A stretch of 64,000 bases of DNA from Nocardia sp. CC227C (GCF_030767025.1 NZ_JASITE010000011.1:124001-188000); one strand, 5' to 3'; shown: positions 1-9,127, counted from the first letter of the stretch. Translations and numbers: made by a program. Notes: a model not told the origin generated them from the letters alone.

Positions 1-454
1 CGCCCCAGGCGTAGAGCGGGGCGGCGGCCAGGATGCCCAGCAGGGCGGCGGCCTCGGAGGCGGCGCGGGTGTAGCCCATGATGCGGGCGTAGTCGGCGGT
101 CTCGCCGCGGGCGGCGAGTTCGTCGTAGACGAGGGCCTCGAAGGTTCCCGACTGCAGCGCGCCCGCGGTGCCCCACAGAACGAAGCCCAAGGCGAAACCG
201 AGATACGACGGGAACAGCGTCCACGTGCCGAAACCGGCCACCAGCAGCACACCGCCGACGAGCAGCAGACCCCGGCGCGACACCGTGTCGGCCCACGCGC
301 CCGAGGGCACCTCCAGCAGGAAGGCGGTCGCCGACCAGATGGCCAGCAGCCCGGAGATCTGCGCGGTGGACAGCCCGTGATCAGCGAAGATCAGGGCGTA
401 GAACGCATAGAGCGGAATGAGATCGGCGGAGCCGCAGAACAACACCGCGCGCAC
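1..454 (-). CDS. MFS transporter, N-terminal part (runs off the window)
   Basis: On the minus strand this reads as about 151 residues of alternating hydrophobic segments with an MFS loop 2-3 pattern (SGAWADTVSRRGLL) after the second helix. The rest lies beyond position 1. An in-frame TGA lies upstream near 505, so the first usable starts are GTG at 454 (chosen) or GTG at 445; neither has a clear ribosome binding site. The family exports or imports small molecules by proton coupling at the inner membrane. The substrate cannot be inferred. Confidence 0.8.
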   Translation of the reverse strand, partial: MRAVLFCGSADLIPLYAFYALIFADHGLSTAQISGLLAIWSATAFLLEVPSGAWADTVSRRGLLLVGGVLLVAGFGTWTLFPSYLGFALGFVLWGTAGALQSGTFEALVYDELAARGETADYARIMGYTRAASEAAALLGILAAAPLYAWG

Positions 455-530
455 CGCGAGTCCGGAACCCGGGCCACCGGTACGCGCTGAGCCGACAACT
501 CAACAGGCATATACGAGCAAACGCATGTGC

Positions 531-2387
531 TCAGCGTTGCCCGCCGCCCACGCCTTCGTCAAGCGGATTATCCACCGGCACCCAGCCGTTGCCGGGCTCC
601 ACGCCCGCGCCGACCAGTCCGTTGCGCTCGTTCAGATCATTGATGAGCTCGGCCACCGGCTGCGAATCGCTGTAGTGATACCCCTGCGCCAACGCGAAAC
701 CGAGCTCGGTCAGCACCGCCGCCTGATACTCGGTCTCCACGCCCTCGGCGATCACCTGGAGGTCCAGCGACTTGCTCAGCGCCGCGATCACGCCCAGCAG
801 CGGCGGCGCGGGCGAATCGGAGCGGATGGCGGCCACGAAGGACTGGTCCACCTTGAGAATGTCGCTGGGCAGCGTGGCCAGGCGGCTCAACGACGAATAG
901 CCGGTACCGAAATCGTCGATGGCGATCCGCACGCCGCGATCGCGCAACGCGTGCAGATTCGCGATGGCCGTCTCGGATTCGGCGGCCAATTCGCTCTCGG
1001 TCACCTCGAGCACCAGTTGATCGGCGGGCCAGCCGGTATCGGCGAGAATCCCGGACACCCGCTCCGCGTACTCGCCCTGCGTCAACTCCAGGCCGCTCAC
1101 ATTCACGTTCAGCGTCAGGTCCAGCTGCGCGAAGGTCTCCTGCAACCGCGCCGCGTCCGCGCACGCCCGGCGCAGCACCAGCTCGTCCAGATCGGAGATG
1201 AGGTCGTACTCCTCCGCCACCCGGATCAGGCCCTCGGTGGTGACCTCCGGCTGCGCGTGCGACGACCAGCGCAGCAGCGCTTCCACGCCAACGGCTTTCG
1301 CGCCGCCCTCACCCAGGGTGACTATCGGCTGGTACTGCACGTCCAGCGCGCCGCGGTCGATGGCCTCGCGCAGCTCCACCGCCAGCGGCAGCTGCCGTGA
1401 GGACTCCAGCACCGTGCGATTGCGGCCCGCCTGCTTGGCCCGGTACAGGCCCACATCCGCGCGGCTCACCAGCAGCGACCCGGACTCGCCCGGCTGCCAG
1501 GAGGTGACGCCCGCCGAACAGCCGGTGGTCACCGCCGCCCGCAGCTGCTCGGTGAGCAGAATCGCGGCCTGCTCGGTGGTATTCGGCAGCAGCAGCGCGA
1601 ACGCGTCACCGCCGTAGCGGGCCAGCCGCTGATCGGGGGTCAGCAGTTTGGACCAGGTGTCGCCCACGCGTTGCAGCACCGCGTCACCGGCGCGATGCCC
1701 GAGATGGTCATTGATCTTCTGGAAGCGGTCGAGGTCCACCAGCACCAGCGCCAGTCCCTGACCGGTGCGGCCCGCCTGCGCGATGGCCACATTCAGCGCG
1801 CGATCGAAGCCGCGCCGATTCAGCAGACCCGTCAGCACGTCGATATCGGCGTCGGCGGCCATCCGGGTGAGGATGCCGACCACGATGCCGACACCCACCG
1901 TGATGCCCGCCGGAATGAGACCGGACCACCACGGCAGCCCGCGCGAGGGCACCACCCACAGGCAGGCCACCACCGCGAAGGTCAGATGCGCGGCCAGCCA
2001 GCGCCAGCTGAAGAAGATGGCGGCATCGCAGGCGACGAAAACATAGAACGCCGCCAAGGTGATAGCGCCGACGGTATTCGGAAACCAGTGCACCGCAACG
2101 GTCACCAGCACCGTCGCCACACCCACGTACACGTGATGCGCGGAATGCGGCATCCGCGGACCCCAGATGAGCAGACTGATTCCCAGCAGCAGCGCCATGA
2201 ACGCCGCGGTACCCACCAGCGGCCGATTGCCCTCGTCACCGGGAGCGATGGCAGTGATCATCAGACCCAGGACCCCGCCCATGACGTAGAACGCCCCGGT
2301 GGTCCGAGCCATGACCATCGCTGTCGCCAGCGCCGATGCGGTCCGCACCCGCGTTCGGGTATCGCCGCGAGACCCGATTCCTCGCAC
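531..2387 (-). CDS. Membrane EAL phosphodiesterase with degenerate GGDEF domain
   Basis: About 618 residues. Several N-terminal membrane helices (to about residue 175) are followed by a GGDEF-type domain and an EAL domain. The cyclase signature reads GGDAF (about 260), so the catalytic Glu is Ala. The EAL domain keeps EALLRW (about 370), EVTES, DDFGTGYSS (about 491), the Lys of LKVDQSF and AEGVE, so c-di-GMP hydrolysis is the likely activity and the GGDEF domain is probably regulatory. The frame is open to 2429, but codon use before 2387 is atypical. GTG 2387 lies 7 nt after TAGGCT, so a leaderless start is plausible; ATG 2318 is an alternative. The catalytic assignment is family knowledge plus visible residues. 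Confidence 0.88.
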   Translation of the reverse strand: MRGIGSRGDTRTRVRTASALATAMVMARTTGAFYVMGGVLGLMITAIAPGDEGNRPLVGTAAFMALLLGISLLIWGPRMPHSAHHVYVGVATVLVTVAVHWFPNTVGAITLAAFYVFVACDAAIFFSWRWLAAHLTFAVVACLWVVPSRGLPWWSGLIPAGITVGVGIVVGILTRMAADADIDVLTGLLNRRGFDRALNVAIAQAGRTGQGLALVLVDLDRFQKINDHLGHRAGDAVLQRVGDTWSKLLTPDQRLARYGGDAFALLLPNTTEQAAILLTEQLRAAVTTGCSAGVTSWQPGESGSLLVSRADVGLYRAKQAGRNRTVLESSRQLPLAVELREAIDRGALDVQYQPIVTLGEGGAKAVGVEALLRWSSHAQPEVTTEGLIRVAEEYDLISDLDELVLRRACADAARLQETFAQLDLTLNVNVSGLELTQGEYAERVSGILADTGWPADQLVLEVTESELAAESETAIANLHALRDRGVRIAIDDFGTGYSSLSRLATLPSDILKVDQSFVAAIRSDSPAPPLLGVIAALSKSLDLQVIAEGVETEYQAAVLTELGFALAQGYHYSDSQPVAELINDLNERNGLVGAGVEPGNGWVPVDNPLDEGVGGGQR

Positions 2388-2486
2388 GGTGCATAGCCTA
2401 GACACAGTCGTGACCTGTGGTAGACACAACCGGCCGAATCGACACGCGGAGGCGCGAACCGGTGGTTACCGCGCGAGTTCGGCTGA

Positions 2487-3749
2487 TCAGCGCGACGGCT
2501 TCAGCAACTCGGTTCCGACGAACGGGACCAAGGCGGCGGGAACGCGGACCGAACCATCGGCCTGCTGATGGTTCTCCAGAATCGCGACGATCCAGCGCGT
2601 GGTCGCCAGGGTGCCGTTCAGAGTGGCGGCGATCTGCGGCTTGTTGTTCTCGTCGCGGTAGCGCACATTCAGCCGCCGCGCCTGGAAAGTCGTGCAGTTC
2701 GAGGTCGAGGTGAGTTCGCGATAGGTGCCCTGGCTCGGCACCCACGCCTCGCAGTCGTATTTGCGCGCGGCCGAGCTGCCCAGATCACCGGCCGCCACGT
2801 CGATCACGCGGTACGGCACCTCGATGGCGGCCAGCATTTCCTGTTCCCAGGCCAGCAGCCGCTTGTGCTCGGCGTCCGCGTCCTCCGGCTTGGCGTAGAC
2901 GAACATCTCCACCTTGTCGAACTGGTGCACGCGGATGATGCCGCGGGTGTCCTTGCCGTAGCTGCCCGCCTCGCGGCGGAAGCACGACGACCACCCGGCA
3001 TAGCGCTTCGGGCCCGCGCTCAGATCCAGGATCTCGCCCTGGTGGTAGCCGGCGAGGGGCACCTCCGAGGTGCCGACCAGGTACAGGTCGTCCTCCTGGA
3101 GGTGGTAGACCTCGGCGGCGTGCTGGCCCAGGAAACCGGTGCCAGCCATGACCTCCGGGCGGACCAGCACCGGCGGGATCATCATGCTGAAACCGTTGGC
3201 GGTGGCCCGCTGCGCGGCCAGCTGGAGCAGGCCGAGCTGCAGCAGTGCGCCGTAGCCGGTGAGGAAGTAGAAGCGCGCGCCCGACACCTTCGCGCCGCGC
3301 TCCATATCGATCAGACCCAGCGCCTCGCCGAGTTCCAGGTGATCGCGCACCTCGAAATCGAACTCGCGCGGGGTGCCGACGGTGTCGAGCACGATGTAGT
3401 CGTCCTCGCCGCCCGCGGGCGCGCCCTCCTGCACCACATTCGACAGCGCCCGCTGCGCGGCCTCGAGGTCGGCGTTGGCGGCGTGCTCGGCCGCCTCCGC
3501 CTCCTTCACCTTCGCCGATAGCTCCTGCCCGTGCGCCAGCAGCGCGGGCCGCTCGTCCGGGGACGCCTTGCCGACCTTCTTGCCCAGCGCCTTCTGCTCG
3601 GCGCGCAGACCGTCCGCGGCGGCGACGGCGGCACGCCGGGCCGCGTCGGCCGCCAGCAGGGCATCCACCAGGGCCGGGTCCTCACCGCGCGCCCGCTGCG
3701 AGGCGCGGACCACATCGGGATTCTCCCGCAGGAATCGAAGGTCGATCAT
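2487..3749 (-). CDS. serS: Seryl-tRNA synthetase
   Basis: 420 residues, normal for the family. It charges tRNA-Ser with serine in the cytoplasm. An N-terminal coiled-coil arm (about 30-105) binds tRNA. The class II core has motif 2 around SCFRREAGSYGKDTRG and motif 3 around RWIVAILENHQ. The start IDLRFLREN is typical, so ATG 3749 is chosen over an upstream ATG at 3776. There is no Shine-Dalgarno; TACGCT ends 6 nt before the ATG, fitting a leaderless mRNA. Its neighbours match Rv3834c-Rv3836 of M. tuberculosis. Confidence 0.97.
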   Translation of the reverse strand: MIDLRFLRENPDVVRASQRARGEDPALVDALLAADAARRAAVAAADGLRAEQKALGKKVGKASPDERPALLAHGQELSAKVKEAEAAEHAANADLEAAQRALSNVVQEGAPAGGEDDYIVLDTVGTPREFDFEVRDHLELGEALGLIDMERGAKVSGARFYFLTGYGALLQLGLLQLAAQRATANGFSMMIPPVLVRPEVMAGTGFLGQHAAEVYHLQEDDLYLVGTSEVPLAGYHQGEILDLSAGPKRYAGWSSCFRREAGSYGKDTRGIIRVHQFDKVEMFVYAKPEDADAEHKRLLAWEQEMLAAIEVPYRVIDVAAGDLGSSAARKYDCEAWVPSQGTYRELTSTSNCTTFQARRLNVRYRDENNKPQIAATLNGTLATTRWIVAILENHQQADGSVRVPAALVPFVGTELLKPSR

Positions 3750-3897
3750 GGGTAAAGCGTAGAGGGCCGGGTCCACCCAATTCAGGCCGCCTCTCCGGGA
3801 CCCGCGCGCCGCGCCCGCCGCGCGTGGTGCTCGGCAGACGGCGCGAGCGCCGTCGGCGGCCGCGCACGCACGTTGCGCGCCTCACCCTGAAACTTCA
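3750..3897. other. Non-coding stretch upstream of serS
   Basis: Contains the serS promoter: a TACGCT -10 at 3756-3761 on the minus strand, with TGAATT about 17 nt further upstream as a weak -35. I see no convincing gene in the remainder. It leads into a tandem-repeat region. Confidence 0.5.
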
Positions 3898-4100
3898 GCG
3901 CACGGCCGAGCGCCGTGGACCGTCGTGCACGCGAGGACTGTGCCGCCTCCGCCGAATGCCGCCTCCCACGGTCAGCGCACGGCCGATCATCGTGCCGAGG
4001 GCTGTGCCGCCTCGCCCGCATGCCGCCTCCCACGAATCCGCGGCGCGCGGCCGATCGTCGTGCACGCGAACTGTCCGCCTCCCTCGAATCCGTGGCGCAC
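3898..4100. repeat. Imperfect tandem repeat, about three units of 52-77 bp
   Basis: Units begin near 3898, 3975 and 4040, with a partial fourth near 4092. Shared blocks are GCGCACGGCCGA, TCGTGCACGCGA, CTGTGCCGCCTC and TGCCGCCTCCCACG. The units have diverged by substitutions and small deletions. Reading frames here are open on both strands only because of GC bias. Pieces of the same blocks reappear at 5900-5960 on the opposite strand. Confidence 0.65.
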
Positions 4101-4117
4101 CGTGTGCCGAAGATCGC

Positions 4118-4205
4118 CGGTACGCGTGCCGACGGTTGGGCGTTGGAGGGATTCGGGCGTACGCGGGCAGTTGTGCCGAGCCTTGTGAAATCGGGCGTCA
4201 CGGTT
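4118..4205 (+). repeat. Dispersed intergenic repeat, copy A
   Basis: Reads CGTGCCGACGG, then GATTCGGGCGTACGC, then CCTTGTGAAATCGGGCGTCAC. The same ordered blocks recur near 5859 (minus), 37478 (plus) and 61718 (plus). It lies just upstream of the GMC oxidoreductase gene. No gene function is implied. Confidence 0.7.
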
Positions 4206-4267
4206 TCCCGCCGTCCCGCATAGTGGGTGCACGCGATCCGTCGGCGCTGCGTCAGCTAGGAGTCACC

Positions 4268-5845
4268 ATGCCCGAATCCGTGCAGGACACTGTGGATTTC
4301 ATTGTCGTAGGAGCCGGGTCGGCGGGGGCCGCGCTGGCGGCGCGGCTGAGTGAGCGGGACGGGCTGCGGGTGGCGGTGCTGGAGGCCGGGTCGGCCGACA
4401 AGGACAAGTTCATTCGGATTCCGGCCGGGTTCGCCAAGCTGTTCGAGGGGCCGAACGACTGGAACTACCGCACCGAGCCGCAGCCCACGCTGAGCGGGCG
4501 GCGCATCTACTGGCCGCGCGGCAAGGTGCTCGGCGGCTCCTCCGCCATGAACGCCATGATGTGGGTGCGCGGGTTCGCCGCCGACTACGACGACTGGGCC
4601 GCCGAGGCCGGACCCGGCTGGTCGTTTCAGCGGGTGCTGCCGTACTTCCGGCGGATGGAGCAGGTGCAGGACGCGCCCGGGGAAGGCGGACCGCTGCACA
4701 TCTCCAGGCAGCGCAGCCCGCGCACCCTGACCAGCGACTTCCTGCGGGCGGCCGCCGAGGCCGGATACCCCATCGAGCAGGCGAATGCCGATGAGCCACA
4801 AGGGTTCTCCGAAACCATGGTGACCCAGAAGCGGGGCGCGCGATGGAGCACCGCCGACGCCTACCTGCGGCCCGCGATGCGGCGGCGCGGCCTCGAGGTG
4901 CGCACCGACGCGCAGGTCACGCGCATCCTGTTCGAGGGCGACCGGGCCGTCGGCGTCGAATACCGCCGCGACGGGCAGACGCAGCGGCTGCACGCGCGAC
5001 GCGAGGTGATCCTGAGCGGCGGTGCGATCAATACGCCGCAGCTGCTCCTGCTCTCGGGCGTCGGCGATCGGGAACAGCTGTCCGACTTGGGGATTCCGGT
5101 GGTGCACCACAGTCCCGAGGTGGGGCGGAACCTGCGCGACCACCTGGTCGCGCCCATTGTCTACCGCACCCGCGACGGCAGCCTCTTCACCGCCGAACGA
5201 GTGCCGGAGCTGGTGAACTATCTGCTGCGACGGCGCGGCATGCTCACCTCCAATGTGGGTGAGGCGTACGGCTTCGTGCGCAGCCGCGACGAACTCGAAC
5301 TGCCCGATCTGGAACTCATCTTCGGCCCCGCGCCGTATGTCGGTGAGGGGCTGATCGACCCCGTGGGGCACGCCGTCACGCTCGGGGCCATCCTGCTGCG
5401 GCCCGCCAGCAGCGGGACCATCACCCTGAACTCCACCGACCCGTTCACCGCGCCCCGCATCGACCCCCGCTACTGCACCGACCCCGACGGCCTCGACCGC
5501 GCCGCCCTGCTCGCCGGGCTGCGCACCTGCGTCGAACTGGCACACATGCCGGCGCTCAAACAGCACATCGGGGAACTCATGCAACCCGACGTCCCCGCCG
5601 ACACCCCGCTGGACGAGATCCTGCGGCGCTGCCTCGAGGACCACTCCCACACCCTCTACCACCCGGTCGGCACCTGCCGCATGAGCGCCGACGACAGCGG
5701 CGTCGTCGACCCCGAACTCCGCGTCCGCGGCATCCAGGGCCTCCGCGTCGCCGATGCCTCGGTCATGCCGGTCATCATCCGCGGCCACACCCACGCCCCG
5801 GCGGTGCTCATCGGCGAAAAGGCGGCCGACCTGATCGCGGGGTAG
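4268..5845 (+). CDS. GMC-family FAD oxidoreductase (choline dehydrogenase-like)
   Basis: 525 residues. It has the N-terminal FAD-binding GAGSAGAALAARL motif (about 14-27), GMC signature 1 around PRGKVLGGSSAMNAMMWVRG (about 85-105), signature 2 around GAINTPQLLLLSG, and the C-terminal HPVGTCRM with the catalytic His region. Members oxidise alcohols such as choline, aliphatic or aromatic alcohols, or sugars; the substrate cannot be read from sequence. ATG 4268 follows AGGAG at 4258-4262, and the frame upstream crosses repeats, so the longer reading was not used. No partner genes adjoin it. Confidence 0.9.
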   Translation: MPESVQDTVDFIVVGAGSAGAALAARLSERDGLRVAVLEAGSADKDKFIRIPAGFAKLFEGPNDWNYRTEPQPTLSGRRIYWPRGKVLGGSSAMNAMMWVRGFAADYDDWAAEAGPGWSFQRVLPYFRRMEQVQDAPGEGGPLHISRQRSPRTLTSDFLRAAAEAGYPIEQANADEPQGFSETMVTQKRGARWSTADAYLRPAMRRRGLEVRTDAQVTRILFEGDRAVGVEYRRDGQTQRLHARREVILSGGAINTPQLLLLSGVGDREQLSDLGIPVVHHSPEVGRNLRDHLVAPIVYRTRDGSLFTAERVPELVNYLLRRRGMLTSNVGEAYGFVRSRDELELPDLELIFGPAPYVGEGLIDPVGHAVTLGAILLRPASSGTITLNSTDPFTAPRIDPRYCTDPDGLDRAALLAGLRTCVELAHMPALKQHIGELMQPDVPADTPLDEILRRCLEDHSHTLYHPVGTCRMSADDSGVVDPELRVRGIQGLRVADASVMPVIIRGHTHAPAVLIGEKAADLIAG

Positions 5846-5858
5846 CGCAGCCCCGCGG

Positions 5859-5960
5859 GTGACCCACCGGGTACGCCCGGAATCGGCTCGGCATCCGCCC
5901 GTCGGCACGCGTGCACGACGGTCGGCGGCACCCGAGCCACGCGCCGAAGTCCCGGAGAGG
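5859..5960 (-). repeat. Dispersed intergenic repeat, copy B (inverted)
   Basis: On the minus strand it contains CGTGCCGACGGGCGG, GATTCCGGGCGTACCCGG and TGGGTCACCC in the same order as copy A, preceded by CCGTCGTGCACGCG and CTGTGCCGCCTC, which also occur in the 3898-4100 tandem repeats. With copy A it brackets the GMC gene as an imperfect inverted pair. Confidence 0.7.
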
Positions 5961-6010
5961 CGGCACAGCACGTGGCGAAGGGTGGGTTCGCGCTGCCATG
6001 ATGGAGCGCG

Positions 6011-7138
6011 ATGTCCGCATACGTGCCCCCGGAACCCAAGCGGCCCGCGCCGCCCGCGCGCAGGAAGCCGAGCGCCCGCGACAAGGTGCTCGGTCCGATG
6101 CGCGCCGTCGTCGACCGGGGACCGCTGTCCGCGCCGACGCTGCGGTGGGGGCTGCTGGCCGTCGCGGTCGGGGCGATGGTGGCCGCGCTGGTGACGCTGT
6201 TCGTCAGCGGGTTCGACCACGGGAAGGTGGAGGCGCACAGCCCGTCCGGGCCGCAGCCCACCGGTGCGGTGGCGGGCGCGGCCTTCGGGACCGCCAAGAC
6301 CGGCGACTGCCTGACCTGGAGCAAGTCCAATGCCAGCGACCTGCAGAAGGTGGACTGCGGCAGCAAGCATCTGTTCGAGGTGACCGCCGACGTCGATCTG
6401 AGCAAGTACCCGGGGCGGGAATTCGGGTCCGGATCCCGCTTCCCGGACTCGCTGCGCTTCTCCGAACTGCGCGACGAACACTGCGTCTCCGCGGCGCAGC
6501 GCTACCTGGGCGGCAAGTTCGACCCGCGCGGCAAGTACGTGGTGGGCCTGATCAACCCCGGCGAGGCGGGCTGGCAGGCGGGCGAACGCACCCTGCGCTG
6601 CGGGTTGCAGGCCGCGGCCAGCACCGGCACGGCCGTGCACGCCACCAGCGGCAGCGTCCGCGACAACAACCAGTCCAAGATCTACGAGGTCGGCGCCTGC
6701 ATCGGCATCAACCGCAACCTGCCCACCGATCAGGTGGACTGCGCCCAGCCGCACGCCTTCGAGATCGTCTCCACCGTGGACCTCGGCGCGCACTTCACCG
6801 GCGGCCCGCCCAGCAAGGAGGACCAGGACAAGTACATGGAGGAGCAGTGCGCCACCGACTCCACCACGTACCTCGGTTCCCCCGAGGCGCTGCGCAACAA
6901 GACCCTCACCCTGTTCTGGGACTTCCTCGACACCCGCAGCTGGCTGGCCGGCAGCCGCAGCCTCAACTGCATGGTCGGCAAGGGCTCGGACCAGGAGGGT
7001 TTCGCGGCCATCACCGGTTCGGCGCGCGGCGACATCCTCATCGACGGACAGGCCCCCGTGCCGCCGCCGAACAACGGCCGCTACACCCCGCCGCCGCTGC
7101 CGGGCGCGCCGCCGCCGAACCTGCCGCCGCCGCGGTGA
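6011..7138 (+). CDS. Septum formation family membrane protein (Rv3835-like)
   Basis: 375 residues. A basic Pro-rich cytoplasmic tail (1-45) precedes one transmembrane helix (about 46-67) and an extracytoplasmic part with two similar halves. Each half has a Cys-containing start (TGDCLTW; GACIGI) followed by a V-x-C-x5-H-x-FE pattern, as in Septum_form domains. A Pro-rich tail ends the protein. A GGAG lies 4 nt before the ATG. Its place after serS matches Rv3835. The role in cell division is a family label, not shown here. Confidence 0.85.
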   Translation: MSAYVPPEPKRPAPPARRKPSARDKVLGPMRAVVDRGPLSAPTLRWGLLAVAVGAMVAALVTLFVSGFDHGKVEAHSPSGPQPTGAVAGAAFGTAKTGDCLTWSKSNASDLQKVDCGSKHLFEVTADVDLSKYPGREFGSGSRFPDSLRFSELRDEHCVSAAQRYLGGKFDPRGKYVVGLINPGEAGWQAGERTLRCGLQAAASTGTAVHATSGSVRDNNQSKIYEVGACIGINRNLPTDQVDCAQPHAFEIVSTVDLGAHFTGGPPSKEDQDKYMEEQCATDSTTYLGSPEALRNKTLTLFWDFLDTRSWLAGSRSLNCMVGKGSDQEGFAAITGSARGDILIDGQAPVPPPNNGRYTPPPLPGAPPPNLPPPR

Positions 7139-7149
7139 TCGGGTAGCGC

Positions 7150-7503
7150 ATGCCGGTAACCATGTCCGACGACCGTTTCGAGGAACTCGTCGGCGACGCC
7201 CTGGACCTGATTCCGCCCGAACTGGCCAAGGCCATCGACAATGTGGTGATTCTCATCGAAGCGCGCAGCGCCGAGGATCCGCATCTGCTCGGGCTGTACC
7301 ACGGGATTGCCCTCACCGATCGGGACTTCAGCCACTACGGCGGCGCATTGCCGGACACCATCACCGTCTACCGCGAGGCCATCCTGGACATGTGCCACAC
7401 CGAAGAAGAGGTGGTGGAGGAGGTGGCGATCACAGTGATTCACGAGATAGCGCACTATTTCGGGATTGACGACGACCGCCTCCATCAGCTGGGATGGGGC
7501 TGA
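7150..7503 (+). CDS. Small zincin-like metallopeptidase (Rv3836-like)
   Basis: 117 residues. The C-terminal HEIAHYFGID (about 98-107) is the HExxH-type zinc site of the MPN/zincin-like small metallopeptidase family. It starts 11 nt after the septum protein stop, probably in one operon. ATG 7150 and ATG 7162 are both possible; neither has a strong ribosome site. The physiological substrate is unknown. Confidence 0.88.
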   Translation: MPVTMSDDRFEELVGDALDLIPPELAKAIDNVVILIEARSAEDPHLLGLYHGIALTDRDFSHYGGALPDTITVYREAILDMCHTEEEVVEEVAITVIHEIAHYFGIDDDRLHQLGWG

Positions 7504-7615
7504 CGCCGTAGGTGTGCTCCAGATTTGCTGGAACCGATAGCGCCCGCGGTGCGTCCAATCTCTCGTAGGGGGCCGTCGGGTCTCCGGGGGCAGCTGGCGG
7601 AAGGAGCGCTCGAGC

Positions 7616-7927
7616 ATGGTTGGCCACGTCCTCGTGCAGCCGGAGGTCGTCCTCGCGGCGGCCGCCGAACTCGATCTGCTGGCCGAGCGGTTGGCGGCGG
7701 TCGCCACCGCGGCCGGACCGACCACGCATGTCCTACCGTCCGGCACCGAAGAGGTGTCGCTGCTCGCGGCCGGACACTTCAACCACGCCGCGCTGAGCCA
7801 TGACCGCGCGATCGCGCAAGGTGTGCTGGAACTGCACCACGCCGCCGCGACGCTACGCGGCCAACTCGCCCAGTACCTCGCGCAGGACGCCATCCGCGCG
7901 GTCGGCATCGCCTCGATCCCGGTGTAG
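7616..7927 (+). CDS. PE-domain protein (type VII secretion substrate)
   Basis: 103 residues, almost only a PE domain. It has QPE near residue 9, two helices, and the pattern PSGTEEVSLLAAGHF, which parallels mycobacterial PE proteins. Residues 87-91 are YLAQD, a YxxxD type VII secretion signal right after the second helix. AAGGAG at 7601-7606 precedes the ATG by 9 nt. It is the first gene of a tight operon with a PPE protein and EspG. PE proteins pair with PPE proteins as a helical heterodimer for ESX export. The assignment is from motif and context. Confidence 0.87.
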   Translation: MVGHVLVQPEVVLAAAAELDLLAERLAAVATAAGPTTHVLPSGTEEVSLLAAGHFNHAALSHDRAIAQGVLELHHAAATLRGQLAQYLAQDAIRAVGIASIPV

Positions 7928-7936
7928 GGGGAACCG

Positions 7937-9127
7937 ATGACGCTGGGAATCACCGGGGTGTTCTGGCTGCCGCGCATGGCCGAGGTCAACTCGGTCACGC
8001 TCAATGCGGGCGCGCACGCCATTCCGATCGCCGCCGCCTCCACCTCGTGGAGCGCCATCACGGCCGCCTGGGTGGACGCCACCACCACCGTGGCCCGGGT
8101 CATGGCCGAGATCGGCGTCGGGTTGCAGGGCATCAACGGACTCAATGTGCTGGGACGGCTCGGCGGATTCACGGTATGGGCCGAACAGCAGGGCGTGATG
8201 GCCGCGACCCTGGCCGCCAAGACCGCCGCCAACGCCACCGCGTACACCGTGGCGTCCATCGCCATGCCGAGCCTGCCGGAGATCGCGGCCGTGGAGGCGG
8301 CGCGGATCGCCGCGCACTCCACCGGCGGCGCGCTCAACGGCAGCGCGCAGGCCGCCGAGGCCGCCAAACTGGCCCTGGACATCCGGGCCGCGCTGGTCAT
8401 GGAGACCTACGAGGCCGCAACCACCGCCATCGTCACCACACCCGGTGAATTCCTGATGCCGCCGCCCATCGCCATGGGCGCGGGATCGGCCGACCCGGCC
8501 GCCGCCGCGCAGTCGTTCGGCGACAGCGGCAATCCGGTGCAAACGGCGCTGGCCGCGGCGACCGCGCTCGCCAACAACCCCGGGGTGATGAGCGCGGTCT
8601 CGCAGGCCACGCAGTTCGCCGGAAGCGCGGCGACCACCGGCGTGAGCACGGCGGGCAATGTGGCGGGCACGGCGATCTCCGCCGTGGGCAATGCGATCCA
8701 GGCCGGGAACGGTGTGAACTCGATGCCGGTGACGGCCGGGGGCGGAGCCGCCGCGGCGGTCGGCATCGGCGGTATGGCCGCGGCGACGCACGCGGTGTCC
8801 TTCGGCGGGGGCGGCGGCACCGTGAGCATCGGCAATGGCGCGGGCAGTCTGCGCGTGCCGGAGGGCTGGGGTGCGGGATCCGGATTCGGTGCGGGCGCGC
8901 CGACCGCTGCCGCACCGGTCGGCGACCCGGCCGCCGCCGCCCGTACGGAGGCCGCCGCGCCCGTGCGCTCGAATACCGCCGGCAGTCCGCTGCTGGGCAA
9001 TCAGGCCCGCGACGACGAGGAGCAGACCCGGGACAGCAGCGGCTACGGCCGCTCGGCCGACCATTTCGCCGACGGCCGCGTCATCGCGCCCGCCGTCATC
9101 GGAGCCGCGCCGGAGGCCGCCGAGTGA
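7937..9127 (+). CDS. PPE-domain protein
   Basis: 396 residues. The N-terminal ~170 residues match the PPE domain layout: LPRMAEVNSVTLNAGAHA aligns with the mycobacterial LPPEINSARMYAGPG region, followed by alpha-helices and FTVWAEQQ in the helix 2-3 loop. The Pro-Pro-Glu itself is degenerate (RMAEVN). The C-terminal ~220 residues are Gly/Ala-rich and low in complexity, ending in an acidic tail. The start is 9 nt after the PE stop, and its TGA overlaps the EspG GTG. Predicted partner of the upstream PE and ESX substrate. Confidence 0.83.
   Translation: MTLGITGVFWLPRMAEVNSVTLNAGAHAIPIAAASTSWSAITAAWVDATTTVARVMAEIGVGLQGINGLNVLGRLGGFTVWAEQQGVMAATLAAKTAANATAYTVASIAMPSLPEIAAVEAARIAAHSTGGALNGSAQAAEAAKLALDIRAALVMETYEAATTAIVTTPGEFLMPPPIAMGAGSADPAAAAQSFGDSGNPVQTALAAATALANNPGVMSAVSQATQFAGSAATTGVSTAGNVAGTAISAVGNAIQAGNGVNSMPVTAGGGAAAAVGIGGMAAATHAVSFGGGGGTVSIGNGAGSLRVPEGWGAGSGFGAGAPTAAAPVGDPAAAARTEAAAPVRSNTAGSPLLGNQARDDEEQTRDSSGYGRSADHFADGRVIAPAVIGAAPEAAE

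Noticed and set aside
4080..4100. Possible tRNA T-arm (CTCGAATCC)
   Set aside because: No acceptor stem, anticodon arm or conserved tRNA positions surround it; it is part of the tandem repeat.
4256..6793. 845-residue minus-strand open frame across the GMC gene
   Set aside because: Antisense to clear GMC and septum-protein coding; composition is His/Gly/Arg-rich noise.
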